64,000 nucleotides of DNA. Source: Knufia peltigerae (Eukaryota; Ascomycota; Eurotiomycetes; Chaetothyriales; Trichomeriaceae). Position 1 is the first letter of the stretch, and every line of letters begins with the position of its first letter. The DNA is taken from assembly GCA_030247855.1 (NCBI GenBank), contig JAPDRN010000171.1, positions 1 through 64,000 on the forward strand, written 5' to 3'. Shown in pieces: positions 10,604 through 21,763 of the stretch. Under the pieces are notes generated by a model that saw only the letters and a list, made by a program, of their open reading frames with translations, was not told the DNA's origin and searched no databases. The translations under genes were made by a program, and so were the position numbers.

Positions 10604-11479
10604 ATGGCCGACCACTATGCCGTCCTTGGTGTTTCGAGAACCGCGACAATCGAAGAGATTCGAGCTGCTTACAAGAAGCTTGCTATACAACATCACCCCG
10701 ATAAAGGCGGAAAGACAAGTCGATTTGTCATGATTCAAGAGGCCATGGAAGTTTTGACCGACCCGATTAGGCGGACAGAGTTCGACGCAGGTCAGGACTA
10801 TGACCAGCACCATGACACGGGACGCCACAGCGATCGCAAGCATAAGGAAAAATCAGGCAGATCCAGACAAACCCACCACGACTCTGACGATGAGATACCA
10901 AGACATCGTCAACCGAGAAATGCAGACGAGTTTTTCCGAGAGAGAGACGATGAAGAGGAGACACCACAGCCCAAATCCCCGCCGACTGACGAGTACAACA
11001 GATCCCGCAGTTCTCCTGCTAAGTCTCTCAAAGAACTCAAGTGGTTGCTCACTGAAATATCTGATACCTACCTTGATCTGTACCTCAGATTGTGGAGCTG
11101 CAAATCTGCTCGTAGCTTCAGCGAGACCTGGTGCCATCTGCGCCACGTCAAAGAGAGACTATCCGCCCGATTTGAGACCCTAGCTCGAGAAACCCTTGAG
11201 TTACGCATCTCTGAGCTACAATCGGGCTACAAAGAAGGCAGCCTTCAGCCGCGAGACGCATTGCTGCAAATGTACACGCGTATGGTTGCGGCTGATGCTC
11301 GGCTTGCACTCGCACTCAACAAGCAGCTCCGACTTTTGATTCCAGCAGCGGATGACGTGGATCAACTTCTGAGGCGGAACCCATCACAACAAATCAAAGA
11401 CTCGGATTCTATTCATGAGCTGCGAAGCCAGATGGACTGCCTGCGTGTATGGCTTGTTGACAATTTGCACCCGGGCTAA
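10604..11479 (+). CDS. J-domain (DnaJ/Hsp40, class C-like) protein
   Basis: This 291-residue single-exon protein starts at an ATG in good context. Residues 3-65 are a J domain with the HPD motif at 31-33 (QHHPDKGG) and the helix IEEIRAAYKKLA before it. J domains stimulate ATP hydrolysis by Hsp70 partners. After it comes a charged, His/Asp/Arg-rich linker (about 70-135). The predicted mostly helical C-terminal domain of 150 residues I do not recognise. There is no Gly/Phe region or zinc-finger, so it is a type III J protein. No targeting signal or membrane segment is seen, so a cytosolic or nuclear location is likely. Confidence 0.85.
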   Translation: MADHYAVLGVSRTATIEEIRAAYKKLAIQHHPDKGGKTSRFVMIQEAMEVLTDPIRRTEFDAGQDYDQHHDTGRHSDRKHKEKSGRSRQTHHDSDDEIPRHRQPRNADEFFRERDDEEETPQPKSPPTDEYNRSRSSPAKSLKELKWLLTEISDTYLDLYLRLWSCKSARSFSETWCHLRHVKERLSARFETLARETLELRISELQSGYKEGSLQPRDALLQMYTRMVAADARLALALNKQLRLLIPAADDVDQLLRRNPSQQIKDSDSIHELRSQMDCLRVWLVDNLHPG

Positions 11480-12637
11480 TTGATTTTCGGTCAGACTGGG
11501 AGCGGGTAAGTATAAAGAATAGAAGCTGGTCTTCAGTTCCAACGAGGTGAGTTGCTTTCCTTCTATATATGCTCATTTTTGTGTGTACGTGTCGAGAAAC
11601 ATTGATTCGAAGAATGTGCGAATCCTGCAGGTAGGTCCGGTATAAAGTGTATGTCCTCTTTTCGTTCATTCTCTTAGCTTTTATCTCGTGTCTCCTTGTT
11701 TCTTATTGACCATTTAACGCAATTTGTATTTCCATGTTCGAAGGCTTCTTCGCATATCAACCTCTGATCCGCTGCTGAACACGTGGGTGTCATGTTGTCG
11801 CAACTTCCTACGGTTATACCTGTAGGAGCTCTTTATATTCTCCTTTCTCCTATACTTGAGAAACAATCCGTCACTTCGGTCACTCTTTTCATTTCTTTGT
11901 TTTGATATCAGATGAGTACCTCATATACCCTAGGATCCTGTTCAATCCCCGCCGAACATTTCAACATCGGCACTTATTCAGCCTCGGAATGAAGAGGCAT
12001 GTTATGAGTGTAGATCTATGCACCAAGACCAACTGGTTGCAATCATGCTGTGCTGGGATCTTAGTTGTCGCCATCTGAGACATCACGGAACATTTTCTTC
12101 TTCCAAGGTACCAAGAAGTCGAGAACCGCACTGCCACTTATGTGGTCTCACTCAAGAAGTGTTTGATAGGCTATACTACGGCTGAAATTCTTTAGGACCC
12201 AAATGTTCTTTAGCCAAAGGTCGCCATTTACGCTGAGGCTAAGGCCTTTTGGTCGACCAACCTATGCATGCCTGTAATACATTTCATGGTTACGCCATGG
12301 GAATATATCAAAGCGGCTCTGCTTTCAATTCTCCTCTCGGCACTTTGCATTTCATGTCCGAGTGTAACCAAGAAAGAGCTCAACTCCTAAAATCCGGGAC
12401 TCTGGATCGAAGAATTTTGCATCTGACTGCCTCGAAGGCCTTTGTGTCACAGGTAATCGGCGCAGTCGAAGTCTTAGGTACTACAACATGGGACTGAAAT
12501 ATACCTCCAGGGCGGCACCCCCAATTGTGTTAATTCCGGCCAACACTGCCTCATGATCTACCAATATATGAAGAGACCTCCTGTGGCTCGTCTCCGGCAT
12601 AGTGACAAACTTCACAGTTTCTTCCCTGCTGAATATC
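11480..12637. other. Intergenic, 1.16 kb
   Basis: I see no supportable gene. The one longer frame (about 12249-12497) has no domain and no codon bias I can detect. The right part presumably holds the promoter of the DUF3433 gene. Confidence 0.5.
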
Positions 12638-15600
12638 ATGTTTCAACAAGTTGACGGCGAGGAGAAGGGAAATACGATGGTTACCAGTGCGTTGCTTAGG
12701 CGTGCCTTGAGCCGTCCGGAACCAGCTTTAGATGTCGACAAGCATGCTACCAACTACTCGAAATTGCCCTTGACTTCGAATGAGCACCATTATAGGCCCC
12801 TTGCCACGCGATGGCAAATCCTCGCTGTGATTTTGTTTGGACTTCTTTCTTCTGTGGCTGTCCTCGAGGTCGGGCTGGAGAAAGGGGTAAAGTATGGAGC
12901 TAGTTTAAACCACCAACCTTCGACCAAGAGACATCATGTCGAAGACTTTGACACACTGAAAGCAGCTGCTGTGCCTGATGGGATCAAAATGCCCGCTACA
13001 TCAACCTACACAAGTCGACCAATGAGGCCACCACACCCATGGTCTTTACCTGGAACCGACAGTACTCCTCGGTCCTTGATTGGGTCTCGAAAGACTCTCA
13101 CTTTCCTTCACTCAAACTCAACTGCCAATAGCTATGAATCCGAATCAACTTCCCCGTCAGTTGTAACGACGACAGCAACCGTGACTGTAACTCCGAGCAT
13201 CGATTGTGGTATTACAGGGATCATAGCTACGTCAAGTACAACCACAGTTTTCCAAACGACCACGATTACACCGGGGTCTTCTCCGACATATAATTCCTCG
13301 CACTCTGACCGATCCTCTTCAGTCATGCTCGTGAAACGTGGTGCCAGCTGGGAGGATATTACCAAAAGCATGACTGCGATGGCGATAACAACGACGGCGC
13401 CTAGCTCCGCAGACCCAAGTACTGTAACAGTGGAAGAAACTATCACCCTAACAGGGGCCTGTGCTGCAGCTGCCGATGACTACATATTCACTACGACTGT
13501 ATTGCAGACTATCATCGCCCGAGACCTTCCGCTGGAACCTTCGGATATGGCTGGAGACGACTGTGGCACTAGCAGTGTTGATTCGATAAGAAGTTCGGAA
13601 TTGCCCATACCAACAACGTCTGAACTCACCACTGCGACCGTGCTCGTATACTGCGCAGGACCTCCAGTGATTACTACGAGAACAACCACGAAAACCGAAC
13701 AAACTACTTTGGGGATGGTGGTCGCTTCTATCGACACTTCTGCTACAGCCTCCAATAGCGGACGTGCATCATCAATTAGTCCCAATGCAAACGCCACTAC
13801 TCCTGAGATCCCCTTGACGGAATCATGCGATACCCTAGCTCCAAGTCCACTCTCGGCAGATGTCACTCTGACTACTACTGTCGCGGCCCAACCGCAATAT
13901 GTGTACTATGTCACAAAGACCGAAATGCAGACAATTCTTGCTCCGGCTCTTGTGCGGAGATCGACTGATCATGCTAGCATCTCAAATTCACTATCGACTC
14001 CAGCGGGATCGAGTCTGCCCGCTTCGGAACTAGACTCATCTTTGTCGACGTCTACTTCGACCACAATGCCAGTTGTAACAGTGAAACCGGATCGACAGAG
14101 ACCTAACGAGGTAGATCTGGGTATCGCCATAACCCCTCTTCAACATTTCAGGGCCATATACATACCCACCTTGACTGCAGTCACATTCAAACTGCTCTGG
14201 AGTACAGTTTTTGCGTCTACACGAATGATGGAGCCTTTCTACCTGTTGGCCAGGAAAGGTGGTGCATCAGCCAAGATGACTTTGAACGCAGACTATCTGA
14301 CCTCCAGTGTTTCGCCACACAAACTACGGACTTTGTTCAGGGAATCTCCTGTGGTGATACTGGCCAGTCTAGCGTACCTGGTCTTCAGTATATTACCTGC
14401 TTTGGCCACACAAGCATCGACCATCAGAGCCAGCAGCATCTGCTTGCGTCCTGATGGCATGCAGGTGCATTGTGGCCCCAAGTGGGAGCTCAATGTGACT
14501 TATGCAAAGGCACTTCAAGGTCTGTTGTCTGCCGTGGCTTTCATGATCGGGGTGATAATCTGGTTGTCCGCCCGACGCCCGAGTGGTGTCTTTTCAAACC
14601 CATCGTCAATCGCTGCCATGGCTTCACTTCTCAATAATGATGCCTTTGTCCAAGATCTAACGGCGAACCACTCGGACAAACAATCCACATTGGCATCAAC
14701 TCTTTGTGAGAGACGATATGCTCTTTCATCTCATTTTACCCCGGACGGATCTATTCGGTATGGGATGGGGGAGGTGGTCGATGACTCTGTAGAACAACAA
14801 CATCCTTCTCCCGAAGAAGAAACTACCGAACAATCATCGGTCGACAGGAAGAAGGCTGGTGGGCTGCTGTCTCGACTGAAGACTTTGAAACCATTTATCC
14901 TGGAAACAGCCTTGTTCTTGGCACAGATTGCCCTTCTCTGCGTCTTGTTCTCGTACTATTTCATCGACGCCAACGATGCCTTCAACCGTTTCTTTCTGAG
15001 CAACCCTCTCCGAAGATTCATCCTCACCTTCAGTGCGAGTCTTCTCGACGCTCGCTGGAAGCAGCTGGAGCGGGAAGTCCGGATCATGACTCCCTACCGA
15101 CGCCTACACGCCGGATCCGCTTCGCCGTCCAACACGATCCTCGTGACCCAAAACGGTACGGCCATCACGAGTATCGCCCCGGCCCTGTGGCGTCGAAACC
15201 TTTTCCACGCCTTTGTCGCCACTGTCGCGACACTGTCCGATCTCCTGATCATCTTCATCGGTGGCGTTCCATTCTCTTCGGCACAGGTTCTCAAGGACTA
15301 TTACATGTGTATACAAGTTAGTATCACGATTTTGTGCTTGATGGTGGCGACGGTGCCGGCGATAATCGTGTGGAGAGTTCAGAACTCGCGGATGAAGATG
15401 CCTCGTGGGCCCGACACTCTACTGGCCGTTTGGACGATGCTGTGCAATCAAGGCAATGGCATTTGTGAGGAGACGAGAGGTATGGAGAAGATGCCTGCGA
15501 GGGACAGAGATAGAATCATTGTCCAAAGAGGGTCTCGATATTGGGCCGGTTGGATTACCACACAGACGTCACACTCGTCGTCCGAGGTAGGTAGGATGTA

Positions 15601-15643
15601 TGTGGTAGAGAAGACATCTGGGAGTATGTCGTCTCACGAGTGA
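12638..15643 (+). CDS. DUF3433 multi-pass membrane protein with mucin-like ectodomain
   Basis: The gene is a single open exon. The first ATG is 12638 (1001 residues), and a second in-frame ATG at 12677 is also possible. Order of parts: a short cytosolic N-terminus, a membrane helix after RWQILAVILFG, and a 400-residue Ser/Thr-rich region with repeated short units (TTTVFQTTT, TVTVEETITLTG, TTTVLQTI) that should be heavily O-glycosylated. Then come several membrane helices around PTLTAVTFKLLW, SPVVILASLAYLVF, LQGLLSAVAFMIG and FILETALFLAQIALL, and a final pair near LSDLLIIFIGG and VSITILCLMVA. The MPRGPDTLLAVW block near the end is typical of the DUF3433 family. The family has no known reaction; a cell-surface role is inferred from the topology. 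Confidence 0.8.
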   Translation: MFQQVDGEEKGNTMVTSALLRRALSRPEPALDVDKHATNYSKLPLTSNEHHYRPLATRWQILAVILFGLLSSVAVLEVGLEKGVKYGASLNHQPSTKRHHVEDFDTLKAAAVPDGIKMPATSTYTSRPMRPPHPWSLPGTDSTPRSLIGSRKTLTFLHSNSTANSYESESTSPSVVTTTATVTVTPSIDCGITGIIATSSTTTVFQTTTITPGSSPTYNSSHSDRSSSVMLVKRGASWEDITKSMTAMAITTTAPSSADPSTVTVEETITLTGACAAAADDYIFTTTVLQTIIARDLPLEPSDMAGDDCGTSSVDSIRSSELPIPTTSELTTATVLVYCAGPPVITTRTTTKTEQTTLGMVVASIDTSATASNSGRASSISPNANATTPEIPLTESCDTLAPSPLSADVTLTTTVAAQPQYVYYVTKTEMQTILAPALVRRSTDHASISNSLSTPAGSSLPASELDSSLSTSTSTTMPVVTVKPDRQRPNEVDLGIAITPLQHFRAIYIPTLTAVTFKLLWSTVFASTRMMEPFYLLARKGGASAKMTLNADYLTSSVSPHKLRTLFRESPVVILASLAYLVFSILPALATQASTIRASSICLRPDGMQVHCGPKWELNVTYAKALQGLLSAVAFMIGVIIWLSARRPSGVFSNPSSIAAMASLLNNDAFVQDLTANHSDKQSTLASTLCERRYALSSHFTPDGSIRYGMGEVVDDSVEQQHPSPEEETTEQSSVDRKKAGGLLSRLKTLKPFILETALFLAQIALLCVLFSYYFIDANDAFNRFFLSNPLRRFILTFSASLLDARWKQLEREVRIMTPYRRLHAGSASPSNTILVTQNGTAITSIAPALWRRNLFHAFVATVATLSDLLIIFIGGVPFSSAQVLKDYYMCIQVSITILCLMVATVPAIIVWRVQNSRMKMPRGPDTLLAVWTMLCNQGNGICEETRGMEKMPARDRDRIIVQRGSRYWAGWITTQTSHSSSEVGRMYVVEKTSGSMSSHE

Positions 15644-15941
15644 GGGGCAAGGCACTACCGTGGGAAAGAGTAGACTTTTTGATTGAGCGCGACGGTATTG
15701 ACTAATGTGGTGAGGTTGGAATTGTAGTTGGCTTTTTGAACGACTCATCGACCCTTGGATGGAAGGGAATAGAACTCCTAGATGGGATTGGTATGGATAT
15801 TGTTTAGTGTCATTGGTGACGATGCGGGAGATATAGTAGAAGACCATTTCATTTACTCGTGATAAGATGATAACGAGACAATCACAACCACATCCGAACA
15901 AGCCTGTTTTGAGAGTATTTCTCTCCAGTCAAGGACACTAC

Positions 15942-17250
15942 CTAAGCAACTTCGACGACTCCCATCTTTTGAAAAACCTTGCCGCCCTCTGGAGTGTCGT
16001 CCTTGATCTTGTAATTGTTTGCCGTGTTCCAATTCCTCCACTCTCCCGCGTTGACCGGTTCGTACAATTTGACCTCACCTTCCGTCAGGGTGATTGGGTC
16101 GATGGTCGTTTCCGGGTCGGGGTGGACGAAGAAAGGGATACTGTATCTGGAGGGTAAGAGATCCCCCGCGAACTTGTCGTCGGCCGGCTTCACGACTCGA
16201 TGTCTGGTGCTCCTGACTCTGCCGTTTGTGTATCTCTGTAGTAGGTCCGCAATGTTGACCAAGACGGTACCTTCAATGGGAGGGGCGGCGACGAATTTGT
16301 CGTCGTGCCCCGGATCGATCTCCAACCCTCCTGTGCCGTCTTGGAACAACAGAGTACACAAGCCGAAATCGGTGTGTGGCATTATCCGCGCGTGACCTTG
16401 AGAGTCGATCACTTCTCGGTGCAAAGGTGGGTAGTGGATCAGACGGAGTTGAGGGTCGGCGCGAGTGGTGATGTCCTCGAAGAAATCGTCCCCCAACCTC
16501 AAAACCATGGCCAGACATTTGAGTACCCTCAAAGCGAGTGTCAGGCATTCGGAATAAAACCCGTCGAGGGTCTCTTCGAATCCCGGCAAGACCGTGGACG
16601 GAGGACACAGAGGGTTGGCGAACCTTCGATGTTCGTAACATTCCTTGTGATCGTTGATCCCTTCGGCGCCGTCGGCCGTGTACCCTTGGTTGGTAGAGGC
16701 GGAAGACAGTTTGTACCCGAGTTTTTGGTCCAAGGGGAGAGCGAAAAATGTTTTGGCCTAAGGACACAAAACTGGTGAGATGTAAAGCTTTTGAGGGAGG
16801 GAGAGAGAGAGAGGCATCAGGATGAAGAGAATGGTGAGTGTAGATCGTATGGTGGTTGAACGTTGATTACGAGGCAAGGCTGGGAGAGAAAAGGGGGAAA
16901 AGGGCGACATCACTGTGTCTCCTGGTTGTGTGGTCCACACAACAAGAACCATTGTAGGGAAGGTGATGGAAAGATAGAACTACGCAGTGTAATGTCGGTA
17001 GGAATAGTGTGCAGTGTAGGAAATGATGCTAATTCATCCGGGTAGACCGTGTAGAGTAGTCAGTTCATATACCGTTACGTACCAGCTCAAAAATCTCGTC
17101 GACCCTGGCCTGTGAGATGCCAGTGTCCTTTAGGTATATGAACCCGACGGTCGAAAAGGCATCGTAGACTTGTTTCGCTACTTGTTCCTGGTCGGCTCGA
17201 GTTCCCGTGAGGAACTTTTCGAACGAAACGACGGGGATTGCGTCAGTCAT
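15942..17250 (-). CDS. 2-oxoglutarate/Fe(II) oxygenase (isopenicillin-N-synthase-like)
   Basis: Spliced model on the minus strand: 17250-17083 and 16757-15942, giving 327 residues. The 325-bp intron is long for this window but has a clean gtacgt donor and ttag acceptor and restores the ELAKTFFALP junction common to the family. The DIOX_N part (residues 1-110) precedes the jelly-roll core. The iron ligands are His184-x-Asp186 in MPHTDFG and His242 in STRHRVV; Arg260 in PSRYSIPFF would bind the 2-oxoglutarate carboxylate. Members hydroxylate, desaturate or cyclise small molecules using O2. The substrate cannot be read from the sequence. No signal peptide is present. Its 3' end faces the DUF3433 gene. 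Confidence 0.87.
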
Positions 17251-17963
17251 TGTTCAGTCGTGTTGGACTTGTTGAAGAAGAAACTTGTTTAGATATGACG
17301 ATGAAGTTGAAGTGGAAACTGGCTGACTGAGCCTCGAGGACGATTGTAGTGACAAGAATAAGGAAAATGTGGATCAAGATAAAAGCGTATATCTCGTATG
17401 AGGTATATCATGGATCATGAGATCAAAGAGTATTATATCCTATCATTGACACTTTGAATAAACGTTGGGAAGGAAGAAGAAGTTTGAGAAGCGTACTTGG
17501 ATAGGGAGACGTACGTATCTTGGACAAATCAAAAGAATATAAGCGTACGGTACCACCTATGACAGTTGTACCAGATATGGTAAAAGGAGTATGGAATGGG
17601 CAAGTCACCAAGACGTGGATTAGACGATGGACAGACGCCCTTCTCCGACTCTCTTACATATCTGAAGGTTTGACGATCAACTTCACCCACTTTTGATCAA
17701 ACCATTTAATGACTGACCCTGGTCCTTGTCCAACAGAATGATACGGATGGTCAACAGGCTTCCAAGGGTCTTCTGGCCTGTGCAAGTACTGTACGAACTA
17801 CGCGTCCTTTCCCAAATGGTGTTCTTCCGAGCCGTCTACCAAACGAGTTATCTGAGTCGATCTGTTACAGAGTTCGAGTTCCTCCAGCTTTGACATCCTA
17901 GGGACACCCCATTCATTGCGTATCCCAGGAATGGGCTTCTTCATGCACCCTTACCCACCCCAC
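17251..17963. promoter_or_regulatory. Intergenic upstream of 2OG oxygenase
   Basis: This 713-bp spacer lies between two leftward genes. No gene is seen. It holds the 2OG-oxygenase promoter and the 3' end of the sugar-transporter gene downstream of its stop. Confidence 0.45.
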
Positions 17964-19812
17964 TCAACCATCGACTTTCTGAGAAACCACGACTTCTTCT
18001 TTGTCATCGACCTTTACGCCATCAACAACATACTTCTTGAGCACATCAGAGCCCAACTCGATCTCCCCATCAGCGACAGCCTTTAGGTCGGGTACATCAG
18101 AATGCTTGATTCCATCAAAGATCTTGTCCACTTCTTCGAGCGTAAGGCCTCTGGTCTCGACCCAGTACCAAAGAACCCCGGCGAGCATGAGGATATCAGC
18201 ACTCGCATTGATAACGTACGTTTTCCAACCGATGGCGTCCAAGGCAAATGGAAATGCCATTGTGACGAGAAGCCCACAAAGTTTCGTAGTGAGCGTGTAC
18301 AGACCCATGCCGGTGCCTATAGTATCACAAGGTTGATGTCAGCTCTGAGACTCGTTTTTGGGGGAAATATTGGAGGGTGTTTTTAACAAGGAAAATTACT
18401 CACCTCTCACTTCATAGGAAAGTACTTCTGGCGGGTACAGAACCGTCAAGGGCGTGATACCGTAGGCGTACGCCGCATTGTACAAGAAGATCAAGGCGAT
18501 CGTTCCATAGATTCCAGACTTGTCGGTAGATGTGCCGTATACAGCCGTGAGACCTGCCAGAATATAAAAGGTCACAATCTGTCCAGCAAGACTGATCGCG
18601 CAAAGGGTCCTTCGTCCGATCGAGTCGGCGAACCAGGCGCCCAAGAGCGAAATCACCAGCGTCCAGGATGTCAAGATGATGTTGATTTCCAATTGGGTCG
18701 TTGGATCCTGGATGCCAGCTTGCTCGAGCATCGTGCCAAAGTAAAAGGTGATGATGTTCGTACCGGGAAGCATGACGATGATTGAAAAGGTGGCGGTGAT
18801 GATCAATCGTTTACGATTCCCCTTTGACGTGAATGACTCGACAAAGGACAGTTCCTTGCTCTTTTCGTAGGCAATGGTGTCACTTATTTCGCGGAATTGC
18901 AAGAGGACAATCGGTGACTCCTTGTCTCCGTGAGCATTGACCGCCGCGAGCACCTCCAAGGCTTCGTCGTGGCGATCTTGGTCGATCAACCTAGAATGAC
19001 ATACATTAATCACCTCAAGTACCCAAGTTGCAACGCTTGTCCAATGGAATCGCTCACCAACGAGGCGACTCGGGTAGTAATATAAGGACACAAAAGCATA
19101 GAATGCTAGGCACAATCTGTACGAGACTAGGTGTTCTCCAAGCCCAGTTGGTGCTATAGTGTTGGGTCTGAATTGCAATTAGAACAGACAGTGTATTAAA
19201 GATAATATTGTGCCGCCAGTAGTTCTTACAGAATAGCAGACTCCTGATGCTATCAGAGTCCCAACGCCCCAGCATGCATAGTACAATCCCAAAGCCAGTG
19301 GACGGTATTTCAAAGGAGCAGTCTCGGCCACATATGTCGGACATGAAGTTTGTGCGAAACCCATTCCGAAACCTGGTTGGCGATCAGTACTGTCTCATCG
19401 ACAGGTGGATAGGATACGACAGGTGCGACTCACCAACGATGAAACGGCCTGCTATGAACATGCCAATATTCTGCGCAGCTGCTTGAATGACTGCACCGAT
19501 CAAAGTAAGAACGGCGGACAAGAGAATGCTTTTCTTTCGTCCTGCCCAGTCGACAATAAAACCGGCAATTAACGAAGAGCATGAGCCACCAACATATGAG
19601 ATGGCGGTGTTGAGAGACTTGGTGGCGGTTGTCAGTGTGAAGTAGTTGGAATACGTGGGCATCACATTCAAGCTTCCCATCAAGGAGCTATCGTATCCCA
19701 AGAGTACAGAGTCGACGACCGAGACGGCAATGATAGCCGCCAGCAACGCCGTTTGTGATCGAGGGACAAAGCGAGACAAGTGTCTCCTTGAGCTCGTCGT
19801 CGTCGTCGTCAT
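17964..19812 (-). CDS. MFS sugar transporter (lactose-permease type)
   Basis: Spliced model on the minus strand: 19812-19434, 19372-19230, 19167-19058, 18990-18404, 18316-17964, giving 523 residues. Introns are 61-87 bp. All sugar-porter marks are rebuilt by splicing: GYDSSLMG in TM1, DWAGRKKS after TM2, GRFIVGFGMG in TM4, PESPRWL before the central loop (interrupted by an intron inside the Trp codon), DSIGRR, and VETRGLTLEEVD after TM12. It should be a proton-coupled sugar or oligosaccharide carrier of the plasma membrane. Specificity cannot be told from sequence. The N-terminus is a run of Thr/Ser residues from a GAC/GTC-rich stretch. No glycosidase is adjacent. Confidence 0.9.
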
Positions 19813-20803
19813 TGCGCCGGTGTTGCCCAGAGGAAAGATCTACCAGCTTTGTTCAGACGTACCGGTGGGTGCTGTTGAAGTTTGGGATGAGCACCGATTT
19901 TGTATTGGGACAAGGATTCAAGTCAACGTTGAAGGACCCAAGACTCTGTCAAAAGCCTACTGTATCTTATCTGCCGAAGCAGGCCGGCATAGATGTAACG
20001 TCTCGAAGGACTCCCACCTTATCAACGGGCAATAACATGGTTCATCCTTGCCCGCGATCAAGCAGCGAGGTCTGCGTAAATAGCAAAAGGGCCAGTGCTC
20101 GCATCTCCGCGTGTTAACCATTTCGATAAGTGGGGGGGTTGGATGATCCTGGGTGAGGTGATACTTTGTACTGTATGGAAGAAAGGATCCCGGCTAAGGA
20201 CGAGGTAGGAAGTATTTGTGAGTATCTCTCTGCATTGCCGAGTGACTAGATAACTTAGTCGTCCTCGGTATCGGTGGGATGAATTCGGGGTAATGATTAA
20301 TCGGGTCTGGATGAGAGATAGGGATTTGTTAGTCCGACAACTTGTCGATCGCAAGTCCAGATGTTCTGGCGAAGTTCGCGCGAGTCCATCCCGTATGTTT
20401 AGTTAACAAACAAGAGACCAAAAGCAGCTCTACGGAAAAACATATGTCCGGATCCATATACAGTACGGGGCTGCTGCCAAACTAGTGCCCAGTGTGAGGA
20501 TTGGGCCAGTCACGTTGCTGATAAAGAGCAGACGAAAGGGATACCAAATTGACAAGATAGATACCATTTCCTATCTGCCGATTGATGATATAGTGAGGCT
20601 ATAGCCTCAAAAACGGGGTATCTCTCGACGGGTCCTCTTTCTCCTCTCGCAGGTGGAAGCCCTCGACACTCGAAGGAGCGACGAAGTCCACATGAACAAC
20701 GCCTGTTTCACAAACCGCAAGAGATTATTCCTCCCATCCGTTACACACAAATAGCACTCCTTTCCCACCGCCAAACCCTGATATCATGTTTGATGCTTTC
20801 TTT
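19813..20803. other. Intergenic, about 1 kb
   Basis: I find no gene. The region carries the promoter of the sugar carrier on the left and the 3' flank of the Cys-Pro protein gene on the right. Confidence 0.5.
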
Positions 20804-21241
20804 TCAAGCATGTTTGTGTACCACAGGGCAGACGGCGTCCTTGGAAGCCGCCTGAAGACTTGGATGTTCATGAACTTTTCCCTTGTGATGGCCGAGGGTG
20901 GCATTTGTGACTGGACAGACATCACCTTCCTTTGAGTTTGCCGTGGAAGGGTGGTTCGGAGGAAGGACCGAGGAGACGGTCCCGACGACGGGGCAGATGG
21001 CCTCGTCCATAGCCTGTTGCTCCGGACGCGAGACGATCTTGGAGAGGGCAGGGCACGACTCGGCGTTCGAGAGATCTTCAGTGTTGTTGAAAATGCCAGG
21101 ATGCTTGCTGAGATTGTGGTGGTGGTCGGTCGTAGCGTTGGTGACTGGGCAGACGAGTCCTGGTGCCGAGAGATCGAACTCGGGATGCTTGGGAGGAAGG
21201 ACGGTGTTGGTGGTGCCAACAATGGGACAGACTTCAGCCAT
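20804..21241 (-). CDS. Small duplicated Cys-Pro repeat protein, possible heme or metal binder
   Basis: This 145-residue single-exon protein has its ATG at 21241. I do not recognise a named family. It is an internal duplication with a period of 78 residues: VCPIVGTTNTVLPPKHP (4-20) matches ICPVVGTVSSVLPPNHP (82-98), and VCPVTNATTDHHH (30-42) matches VCPVTNATLGHH (108-119). All six cysteines (5, 31, 63, 83, 109, 138) are followed by Pro, and five of the six CP pairs are followed by Val or Ile. Cys-Pro followed by a hydrophobic residue is the core of the heme regulatory motif known from heme-sensing proteins. HP pairs and His clusters add further possible ligands. No signal peptide or membrane segment is present. 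Heme or metal binding is my inference. Codon phase and the exact repeat argue strongly that the frame is real. Confidence 0.75.
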   Translation of the reverse strand: MAEVCPIVGTTNTVLPPKHPEFDLSAPGLVCPVTNATTDHHHNLSKHPGIFNNTEDLSNAESCPALSKIVSRPEQQAMDEAICPVVGTVSSVLPPNHPSTANSKEGDVCPVTNATLGHHKGKVHEHPSLQAASKDAVCPVVHKHA

Positions 21242-21763
21242 GATGAATGGTGTATAGTAGGGACTGAGGTCGACAAAAGACGGTGGTGAAGGTATAATAG
21301 CACAGTGGAAGTGCCGATGTTCTGATCAGGCTAGAGTTGTAGTAATTTTGAGAGCACGATGGGACGAGAAGGTTTGTGAGTTGAAGGGATGCAAAAGGCA
21401 GCGCGTCAGGCAGTTGGGCAGGTCGGGAAGAGGCCGTCGACATCACATTGCACGGTCACGTTGCCTCCTCACAATGGCTGTTTACAGAACAATCAGCCTT
21501 GTCAATTTATGACGTAGCCGCATGAGTAAACAACCCCCTCACTGACATTGTCCAATCAGAAGCTCAATGTTGGTAATCAGAAAGTCGTGTTCTTTTATCA
21601 CATGATCGTTGCCTTGTCAGGGACCAAAGTACTCGTACTCGTTCTCGTATTCGTACCCCGAACCTCAGATCTGTTTCATACACCTCCGAAGGTCACAACA
21701 AGAGTAGAATCTATGATTGAAAAAAATAATCTAATGCCGCTGAATACACTCTACTGAACGTCC
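21242..21763. other. Intergenic
   Basis: No gene is seen. It contains the promoter of the Cys-Pro gene on the left and the 3' flank of the DHA2 transporter on the right. Confidence 0.45.

Noticed and set aside
12249..12497. 82-residue frame before the DUF3433 gene
   Set aside because: No ATG-led coding character, no domain, no splice partner.
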